NCBI RefSeq assembly: GCF_001640805.2
Contig: NC_066835.1
Location: 23,217,172-23,281,171, forward strand
Direction of reading: 5' to 3'
From: Lates calcarifer
Taxonomy: Eukaryota; Chordata; Actinopteri; Centropomidae
Length of the DNA stretch: 64,000 bases
The notes under the pieces are model-generated. The model saw only the letters and a list, made by a program, of their open reading frames with translations. It was not told the DNA's origin and searched no databases. Of the stretch, positions 44,722-64,000 are shown in pieces. Position numbers and translations under genes: made by a program. The number at the start of each line of letters is the position of its first letter. The first letter of the stretch is position 1.

Positions 44722-47700
44722 ATGGCTCTGATCGAAGCCCCGCCGCGCTGCGGGCTCCGCGCCCTGACGGAGTCGGTGTCGGAGCAGCTGAGGCGGGTCG
44801 GGGAGGAGGTGCTGGGGCTGCTGGAGAAGCGCAGCGGTGGGTCCGGGGGCCGCCTGCTCCGCCTGCTGCGGCTGTTCCTCGCCGAGCGGCTGGCGGCGGC
44901 GGCGGAGCGCATCGTGGAGCTCCTGGAGAGGGAGGTGGAGGAGTACCGGCGGCAGCTGGAGCGGCAGGGTCGGCTGCTGGAGGCGGTGCTGAGCCCGGTG
45001 GTCCGACTGAACCGGACAGGTAAGTTTAACCCGCCTCCACCTGCTTCCACAGACTGACGCCATGTTGGAGCCACATCACCGCTCTGACTGTTGCTAGGTA
45101 ACCAGAGGTCAGCCAATCAGAGGTCAAACAGAGACACAGCCTCACCTGAAACAACCAGGTACCGACTGTAGGACTGAGGGGGACCAGGACCACAAGGAGT
45201 GAGTCTACATCCACATCAGACCAGGATCCATCAGGAGGCCTCCTCTGATTGGTCAATTAAAAGTTATAAAGTCATTTTTTATTCAAGCACGTCATGATGT
45301 TTTAATGTCGCAACAGAGTGAGGCAGTGAAACCTGCTCAGCTTCTTCACAGGAAACGGGAATAGAATAGGCTTTATTGTGCAGTGAAGCTCAGTTTGACG
45401 TCTCCTCACATTGATGATTTAAAACCTCAGAGCAGCGACTCAGTGGATCAGATCTGTTGCAGATGTTTGAAGCTCTTTGCTTCCAGTTCGAGTTCCTGTC
45501 AGAAGAATCTGAACTTCAGGGTTCAGATGTTGGAACATGAGAGAGCAGCTCCTTCTCCACAGAGTCCACCATGTTTCTACAGGAGCGCAGAACAACACAC
45601 ACCAGCCACCTGTATGGGAAGACACAAAGCAGGCTGGACTTCCTAAGGAGACTGCGGTCCTTCAACATCTGCAGCAAACTGCTGTGGATGTTTTATCAGT
45701 CTGTAGTTGCCAGCGTCCTCTTTTACACTGTGGTGTGCTGGGGGGGCAGCATATCCAGGAAGGACGCGTACAGACTGGAGAAACTGATCAGGCGGGCCGG
45801 CTCTGTGGTCGGCATGAAGCTGGATTCTCTGGTGACGGTGGCAGAGACGAGGACACTGGACAAACTGCTGGATATTATGGACAATGCCAGCCACCCTCTG
45901 CACACCGTCATCAGCAACCAGAGGAGCCTGTTCAGTGAGAGACTGCTCCTGCTCAAGTGTAGGACCAACAGACTGAAGAACTCCTTTGTCCATCATGCCA
46001 TCACGCTCTACAACTCCTCACTTGGGGGGAGGAGGAGATAGGGTATGGAGGACAGAAGGGAGTGGTAGCCGCCCTTAAAGTGCAATAACCCACCTGGACA
46101 CTCAATAACCTCATCCACCGCCAGCCATATACAGCATACAGCATATTTATATTTATTTATGTTAATGCCATACACAGTCCAGTATACTCAGCATATTTAT
46201 CTTAATTCTGTTCTATTTATATTCTGTGTCACTTGCTAACTGTCCTGCATGCTGCCCTGTCTTTCGTTTGCAAACTGTTGTTGTACTGCCCTGTGTGATG
46301 TGTTCTGTCTGTATTTGCTGCTGGAAACGTAAATTCCCCAAGGGAGTCATCCCAAAGGGATCAATAAAGTCTGTCTAAGTCTAAGTCTCTGACAGACAAA
46401 CTGAACCAAACACTGTCTCTGTTCAGGAGCTGTTACATATCAGCTGTTACCTACAGTTTTACAGATTAACAACTAAACTGAAGCGTCTGTTCTGTGTGTT
46501 CTTATAATAAATATCATCAAACTGACAGGGGAGGACTCAGCTTCCTGTCATTAGCAGCAGAGACACTGCTGTCAGAGACCGAGGCTTTAAAACTAACTGA
46601 TATTCTGTCCTGACTTTCAGAGATTTTCTGGTTTGAACACGAGGAGATAAACACAACAACACAGACGCTCACACTGAGCTGAAACCAGTTCACAGAAACC
46701 AGCTCAATAACAGAGACAAAATATCAGGTTTGTCCCCTGATGGCCACCATAGACTGTCTGATGCTCAGAGAGGGAGGTGTTCAGTCAGCTGCAGTCTGGG
46801 TTCTCACCACTAGATGTCAGTAAATCCTCCACACTGCTGCCTTAAGTATGAATCTGGATCAACTGATCTTCATTTTATTTCCTTTACCTTTCAGACTCGA
46901 TCTGTTTGTCCGCCGATGAAATCCAGACACAGCCGTCAGAGGTCAACCCCGTCCACCACCCTGCAGCCCCGCCCTCAGACGTCTCTGCAGCCGAAAACAA
47001 CGACAGCAGCGACAATTGGAGCAACAGCTCCTCCAGTATTAAAGACACAAACAGGACCCGGAGGTCCAGCAGCAGAAGACGGCAAGTGGCAGCATCAGAC
47101 CGGCCGGGGACTCACCACTGTGTCGTCTGTAGAAAAACTTTCCATCACAAAGGGAATCTAGTCAAACACGTAGAAACCCACGTGGACCAGCCTGAGTGTG
47201 GAGTCTGTGGAGAATGGTTCGAGTCCTCAGACAGTTTGTCGGACCATCTCAGGTCTCACAGAGAGACCATCAGTGGCGGCGGGACATGTCGCGTCTGCGG
47301 GAAAACATTTCAGAACATGGAGACACACATGAGGAGTCACACAGGAGTTAAACCGTTCAGCTGTGACGTCTGCAGCAAGAGCTTCCCCCGACCCGGAGCA
47401 CTGAGGAGGCACAAGAAGATCCACAGCAGGAGAACCCAAGATGTCTGCCCGGTCTGTGGACTGACCTTCACCCAGAACCACCTGCTCCAGGAGCACCTGA
47501 AGACCCATGAAGAGGACAACAGAGACCAGAGCGAGAACAACAAGGACGATGAGACGGAGACGCTGAAACCAAAGAGAGACAAAACACCAACCTCAGGACC
47601 AAAGTGGTCTCAGTCGGCCCCGCTCTGCTGCAGAGTCTGTGGTGATTCCTTCCACAGCCGAGGGTTCCTGAGGAAACACGCCGAGACGCACTGCAAGGAG

Positions 47701-49014
47701 TCTCAGAGCATCTGCGGCGTCTGTGGACAGCAGGTGGACTCAGCTGACGGTCTGGTGACTCACCTGCAGTCTCACAGAGAGACCAGCGGGACCTGCAGCA
47801 TCTGTGGGAAAAGTTTCCAGAACATGGAGACACACATGCGAAGCCACACGGGGATCAAACCATTCCGCTGCAGCGTCTGCAACAAACGCTTCCCTCGACC
47901 CGGAGCCCTGCGGCGCCACAAGAAGATCCACAGCGGGGAGCGACCATACACCTGCCAGCACTGTGGGAAGACCTTCATCGAGAGCAGCGCATTAAAGACT
48001 CACAGCAGGACTCACTCATGGGAGATCCTGGACAACGAGGACCCTGAGCCTCCGGCAGACTCTCAGAACCTGAAGTCTGAGACAGAGGAAAGTCCAACTG
48101 TCCAGGAGAACTCCAAGATGTCAACTCAGATGTCTCACTGCTGCAAAGTCTGCAGTGAATCTTTTCAGAGTAAAGGCAGTTTGAGGAAACATGCAAAGAC
48201 TCACTCAGCAGAGTCCATCTGTGGCGTCTGTGGTGAAAGTTTCCCACCTACAGAGACCCTGACAGACCACCTGCAGACTCACAGGGACGCCGGTAAAATC
48301 TGTCACATCTGTGGTAAAACCTACCAGAACATCGAGACTCACATGCGGAGTCACACCGGCTTCAAACCGTACCGCTGCAGCATCTGTGGTAAATCCTTCC
48401 CCCGTCCTGGTGCTCTGCGCCGCCACAAGAGGATCCACAGCGGGGAGAGACCGTACATTTGTGAGTTCTGTGGGAAGACGTTCATCGACAACGGCGCTCT
48501 GACGACACACATCAGGAACCACACTGGGGACAAACCAGCACAACGGGTCTCCTGCGAAACCTGTGGAAAGAGCCTGGCGTCGGTCCACGTTCTGGAGGTC
48601 CACAAGAGGATCCACACAGGCGAGAAGCCGTTTCAGTGCCGCGTCTGTGGGAAGACCTTCAGGCAGGTGGGAGGGCTGAACGCTCACATGCTGACCCACA
48701 CTGGGGAGAAGCCATTCAGCTGCAGCCTCTGCAACAAGAGCTTCAGCACCAAAGGATACCTAGAGACCCACATCCGCTTCCACAAGAAGGAGCGAGCATT
48801 CAGCTGCCACCTGTGCTGGAAGGCCTTTGTCACCAAGAATGACCTGAAGAAACACCTGCTGACCCACACCGGAGAGAAACCCTACAGCTGCAGGGTCTGT
48901 GGGAAGAGCTACCAGGAGAAACGCTCCCGAGATGTCCACATGAAGGTGCACCGATCAGAGAGGGAGCTGATCAGGAGGGAGGACGGTCTGCAGCCAGAGT
49001 TCATGCAGCTTTAG
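44722..49014 (+). CDS. ZNF-H: C2H2 zinc-finger protein, about 20 fingers
   Basis: Exons: 44722-45019 (298 nt, donor ACAG|GTAAGT) and 46895-49014 (acceptor acctttcag). The phase-1 join reads [15 protein letters not shown] and gives 805 residues. Exon 1 ([19 protein letters not shown]) lies in a CpG-rich stretch and encodes two helical units ending [10 protein letters not shown]. Exon 2 holds about 20 finger units. A group of four (a CKVC-type finger, a CGVCGE/Q-type finger, a short C-X2-C-X9-H-X3-H finger, and [12 protein letters not shown]) occurs three times, starting near 47116, 47627 and 48140, followed by a run of ordinary fingers and a LQPEFMQL tail. Related to ZNF-E and ZNF-G. Its intron has taken in a LINE fragment (45440-46386). 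Inferred to be a nuclear DNA-binding regulator; target unknown. No disruption seen. Confidence 0.88.
45440..46386 (+). mobile_element. 5'-truncated LINE (L2/Maui-like) in ZNF-H intron
   Basis: The frame 45571-46041 encodes [40 protein letters not shown] and later [11 protein letters not shown] and NASHPLH. These are the C-terminal end of the reverse-transcriptase ORF of fish L2-type LINEs. The 3' end carries gatcaataaagtctgtctaa followed by short gtctaa repeats, the usual tail. It has the same orientation as ZNF-H. The 5' end is lost. Confidence 0.85.
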
Positions 49015-49182
49015 ACTCCACACAGACCAGTTCGTACTGGTTTTACAGACTGGTGAACTGACCAGCAGCTGGATCAGACTGAAGAAGACACATCAAACTG
49101 TTTTTAAAGCCAGATCCTGAATCACAACCCAAAATTAAACAAGAACACCTTTAACTTATAAACAGTGTTTTGAGAGTTTCAC

Positions 49183-49188
49183 AATAAA
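49183..49188 (+). promoter_or_regulatory. Candidate poly(A) signal for ZNF-H
   Basis: AATAAA about 170 nt after the ZNF-H stop codon. Confidence 0.55.
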
Positions 49189-49329
49189 TCTGTTTATTTT
49201 TTAATTTTTTAATTCTAAATAATTTAAAATCTTATTTTCCAAAGTTTCAAAAAATAAGTTCTTTAAAAAGTTTGTTTTTCCCCAAATGAAGTGAAATTAG
49301 CCAAGTGAGAATAAATAAACTGATGAGCT

Positions 49330-49740
49330 GCTGTGGTCCTTGAAATGCTCCAGGGTGTTTTAAATGAGTCCTTGAAGTATTCCAGAGATCCTTGAATGAG
49401 TCCCACAATTCACATAAACAATTCCAAAGGTCCTTGAATAATTTCCAGTAGTTTTTGAACAAGTTCTTGAAGTCCTTAGAATATTACAGATACTTCAATA
49501 AGTCCCTGTGATCACTGAATGTTATCGAGGTCCATAAATAAATGTAGTGACTCGGGGAGCCATGCTCCATGGTTCATTGAATGAGATTCCTCATTAGTCA
49601 CTTAATGATAACTGGAAATTCTTGAAATGTTTCCAGGGGTCATTGAATCAGTTTGGTGATCACTGGAATGAGTTCCAGGTTTCCTTGAAATGCTTCAAGG
49701 ATCCTTGACTAAGTTCCCTGACCTCCCCTGCGTCTCGTGG
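49330..49740. repeat. Degenerate tandem repeat
   Basis: Irregular repeats of roughly 25-30 bp built on tccttgaa-tgagttccagg, drifting heavily (for example 49339, 49371, 49390, 49430, 49683). No open frame is conserved through them. Confidence 0.65.
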
Positions 49741-50705
49741 TTGGTGAGTTTACACAGAGAGGTCACGTGTCAGTCATGTGACAGTCCTCAGAGTCACGTG
49801 ACTGTAACAGGTGAAGTTTTCAGGTTAAAATTACAAATTCAACATTTAACAGAAAAAAACTCTTTACATCCTGAAAAGTTAAAATGTTAAATTTAAACAT
49901 GTTTAATGAGAAACTTAAGCTGCTTTAAATCAACTCTTCCTCTCTATCTGTTCCCGCTGTGCTTTTATTGTGAAAACTTCCTGTCTACCGCGGCCTCACC
50001 GTGTCTAACATTTAACCCTAACCCGACATTAAACCTGGTTCCGTCTCCCGGTGTCATGGACCGAGCACATCTTTACCGGGTTCACCAGAACCATCAACAG
50101 GAGATAAACTATCCGACACTAAAACTGGAGTGCTTCTGTATTCTGACTTTTATGGTAAATACATGGAAACGAACGAGAAGACAGGATTTGGGACTTCCGG
50201 CTTTCAAAATAAGATGCCGGAAAACAGTAACTGAAGACTGATATCCAGAGGCTGTAAAAACATATTGCTCCGTAATTCCTGGCAATAGTTGATATATTTG
50301 AGTGCAGGACATCTCTGACTGTAACTATATAACTATATAACTATAACTCCTCGGCAGCTGATTGGCTGTTGGACTGAGAGAGTTCTCTGATTGGCTGATT
50401 CAGATTGTATTTATATAATCAGACAATTTAATCCAAGGGTCCGCCCATGAACAGAGACAGACTCCGCCCACTGACCACACAACAGGTAGAGGGGCGGGGC
50501 TTAGCGGTGACATCACACTGGACTGTCCCATTCAAATCTGACTCAGTGAAACCTGTTTGTTTGTTTGTTTGTTTGTTTGTTGATGTTTTTTAAAGACCAA
50601 ACTGAGTCTGTGTGGTGCGTTCAGGTGCCACATTTACCATCAGACAAGAAGCATCCAAGAGTGTTTTCATTAACAGGAGTGTGGGAGGAAGAGAGGGAGT
50701 GTGTG

Positions 50706-50745
<40 letters not shown>

Positions 50746-50865
50746 GTGGGTGGTGATCATTTCCAGGAAGAGGTACAAAGAGGGAGAGTTTGTATTTGTG
50801 TGTTACTGATTTCCTGGTCGACCGGGTGTATCCTGTTAAAACACACACACACACACTCGGTGGGT

Positions 50866-50905
<40 letters not shown>

Positions 50906-51340
50906 GTCCATTAACTTCATGAACGCACACACATTGATTCTGACATCACAGTAACAGTGGTGACATCAGAGTGTGTGTTTGTTGTTGTAACAGCAGAATC
51001 AACTCATTCAGAACTCCATTGAGAAAAATGAAGATTTAAGAACAAAGTTAAACAGCTGAGTGAGTTCAGCCTGAAGCTGAAGGTCAAACTGTTCAATCAT
51101 TAAACATGGACACATGAAAACATTCAGCTGTGACCACTTCACTGCCTCTGAGTTTCTCTGTCTCATATTCAGACTGAAACAACCTGACAGAACAATGGAA
51201 GAGGAAGAGAGAGGGGGAGGAAGGGGGGGGGGGGAGAGAGAACAGACTGTAACAATAACAACATCACTACCCCCCCACCCCCCTGGGGGGGGGGGGGGGG
51301 GCTCCTCATCAGTGTAATTGAATATTCCCTCTGCACCCAC
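49741..51340. other. Intergenic / npr1 upstream region with microsatellites
   Basis: Holds a TTTG run (about 50552-50581), GT runs (50707-50743 and 50867-50903), a GC box (ggggcggggc near 50492) and long G/C runs (51225-51234 and 51286-51301). No coding gene recognised. Confidence 0.55.
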
Positions 51341-51862
51341 AGTGGACAGACGCGCGCGCGCACTCCCACAGTCAGCATTACCAGGACTGCCCTCGTGCCC
51401 TCTACCACCACCCCCCCACTCCCGGTCCCTCCGCCCTCACCTCACCACCACCAAGCTAAAAAAGTGTGCCTGTGCCTGTGTGCGCGTGCCCACTGGTGTC
51501 TCTTGGTGTGCGGACGGACAGACCGGAGCTGCAGCACTGACACTCAACCGGAGACGTTACCGGGACGTCTGAGCCCGTTTCCTCTCTCCTGTTGAACAGT
51601 TTTACCGGGACACAGAGCCGGAAACGTTCCGGGACAGACGGTGAGTCTCCGGTGTGAAGCGGACACATCCCGGTCTCCGCCGCCGCTACTGCTCTGCTCT
51701 GCTCGGTCTGTTGCTGTGGAAACACCCGCTCCTTCTTCTCTCTTTTCTTCTTCTCCTTCTCCTCCTCCTCCTCCTTCTTCTTCTTCTTCTTCTTCTTCTT
51801 CTTCTTCTTCTTCGTCGGTGCTGGATCATGAAGCTGCAGGAGACGAACTGAAAACCTGAGCA
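51341..51862 (+). promoter_or_regulatory. Probable npr1 5' non-coding exon/promoter region
   Basis: GC-rich sequence with a CG run (51348-51361) and a CTT/CCT polypyrimidine tract (51731-51813). Two good donors are visible (gacg|gtgagt near 51639 and gcag|gtaaaa near 51862). Either could splice to the acceptor ctccctgcag ending at 53112, which precedes the coding start at 53146. The transcription start is not determined. Confidence 0.4.
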
Positions 51863-52091
51863 GGTAAAAACCTGGAGCTGACCCGGATCATCGGACACTG
51901 ATCAGAGGAAATATTCAGATGATCAATAATCAATCAGCTGATGAAGTCAGAGTTAAATCTGATCAGAGTCATTGATCTGTGATCAGATGTTGTTGTTTAC
52001 TAAACACTGAAACCGTTTCAGGTTAATTGTTGAGTTCATGTCAGAGTTTATTCTGTAGTTTGAAGGAACTTTATTTATAAATCAGAGACTG

Positions 52092-52132
<41 letters not shown>

Positions 52133-53145
52133 CTTCTGCTGTTGTTTCACAGCAAAGGTTACATAACACTGAAGAACAACACACACTGTGCGTGTTACAG
52201 GTTTGATGATTGAGAGGCTGATTATCAGAATCTCCCTGAACACACCATCAGACGGTGTCTCACTGTTAGATCAGAGCAGGACAGGCTCTGTTCACACCTG
52301 GTCCTCAGACATGGTCCTCAGACATCTTGGATTCTGATGTTGGGGTTTCTCTGACAGGAGGCGTTCAGGTTCAAAGCTCTGACTCCAGAGAAGAACTTGA
52401 ACGCAGCATATTCATCCAGGAGGTTGTGAGATCGTGTTAGCTAGCTCTGTCCACGAGACAGAAGACGAGTGCCAGACCTGGTGGTTTGTCTGGAACAAGG
52501 ATCTGCCTCCTGCGGGTTAAAGAACAGCAGGTGTGATCAGATCACCTGATGACAGGTGTGAACAGGTGTGAACAGGTGTGAACACGTCCTGAGAACAGAC
52601 AGAGTTTAGGACCAGGCTGACGTTTAGTCAGAGGACAGATGTAGTTTTTGTGTGGAGCTGTAGTGAATCCTCCTCCTATCTGATTCATGTTGTTATTAAT
52701 AAACAGGTTTATCTGAAGTGAAACTCTGTTGTTGGTTCAGTCGTCTCCTCTCAGTCCTCATCACATCTCACACTGTTTCTGTTCTTTGGCAAATGTTGGT
52801 TCATTATTCATATTTACAGAGCTGTTATTTAACGGGCTCATGTCCCACTTGGACCCTGGTTATGGACATTAGGTCCATATCTGTGGCCCAACAAACACAC
52901 ATGGGGCCAATGTGGAGCTAATGGACAACAGTTGTTGGCGCCCACATGGACATGTTGGCCAAGTTCCCAGAAATCGCAGCAGCTCCTGAAGGGGATCTGT
53001 GTTTTTCTTCATTAATAACTCAGGAAGGTTTAAAAGTGAAGGAAATGTTTGTTTCCAGGTTGATTTCTGTGATGAGTTCTTCAGTAATGTGGTAACGTTT
53101 TTCTCCCTGCAGCTTGTCTGACAGGCTGTCTGACGCCTCCTCATC

Positions 53146-63993
<10,848 letters not shown>

Positions 63994-64000
63994 GTAAGAG

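Noticed and set aside
50590..50932. Frames through GT/CA runs (Val-Cys and Thr-His repeats)
   Set aside because: Microsatellite artefacts with no other support.

Overview
The window reads as teleost fish nuclear DNA, most likely percomorph. It has spliced genes with GT/AG introns, long CA/GT/CT microsatellites, Tc1-like, Harbinger-like and LINE remnants, a fish-type dnai2 gene and a fish natriuretic-peptide receptor. No prokaryotic features, CRISPR arrays or rRNA/tRNA genes are visible.

Region 1 (about 1-31 kb): a cluster of C2H2 zinc-finger (ZNF) genes, mostly on the minus strand. Intact or nearly intact genes are ZNF-A (5143-6966), ZNF-B (11435-14602), ZNF-C (18035-22161), ZNF-D (24261-27023) and ZNF-E (28236-31055). 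Broken relatives are an orphan first exon (1328-1502), an exon 1 joined to a 3' end (15543-16100), a frameshifted finger exon (20878-21234) and decayed fingers (4880-5142). Region 2 (32-35 kb): a dusp11 retropseudogene (plus strand) and a reduced three-finger gene, ZNF-F. Region 3 (35.9-40.1 kb): a complete 12-exon dnai2 gene (minus) encoding an axonemal dynein intermediate chain, with two X-box-like motifs just upstream. Region 4 (40.9-49 kb): two large plus-strand ZNF genes, ZNF-G and ZNF-H, the latter with a LINE fragment in its intron. Region 5 (51-64 kb): the 5' part of a guanylate-cyclase natriuretic-peptide receptor gene (npr1-like, plus), ten coding exons, running off the right edge.

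All eight ZNF genes share one plan: a short first coding exon encoding an alpha-helical/coiled-coil module, a phase-1 intron, and one long exon carrying an acidic linker and all the fingers. The identical intron phase makes first exons interchangeable. One identical 286-bp first exon appears three times, in front of very different finger arrays. No KRAB or SCAN domain is recognisable. ZNF-A to D share a linker with SUMO-consensus-like motifs. ZNF-E, G and H form a second subfamily with shortened fingers and a common C-terminal F-x-Q-L tail; ZNF-F has fingers like the start of that subfamily but lacks the tail. The most notable signal is this modular, gene-conversion-prone ZNF family, whose N-terminal module I do not recognise as a described domain. 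Exon boundaries were read by eye from splice consensus and reading-frame continuity; no alignments or database searches were run.
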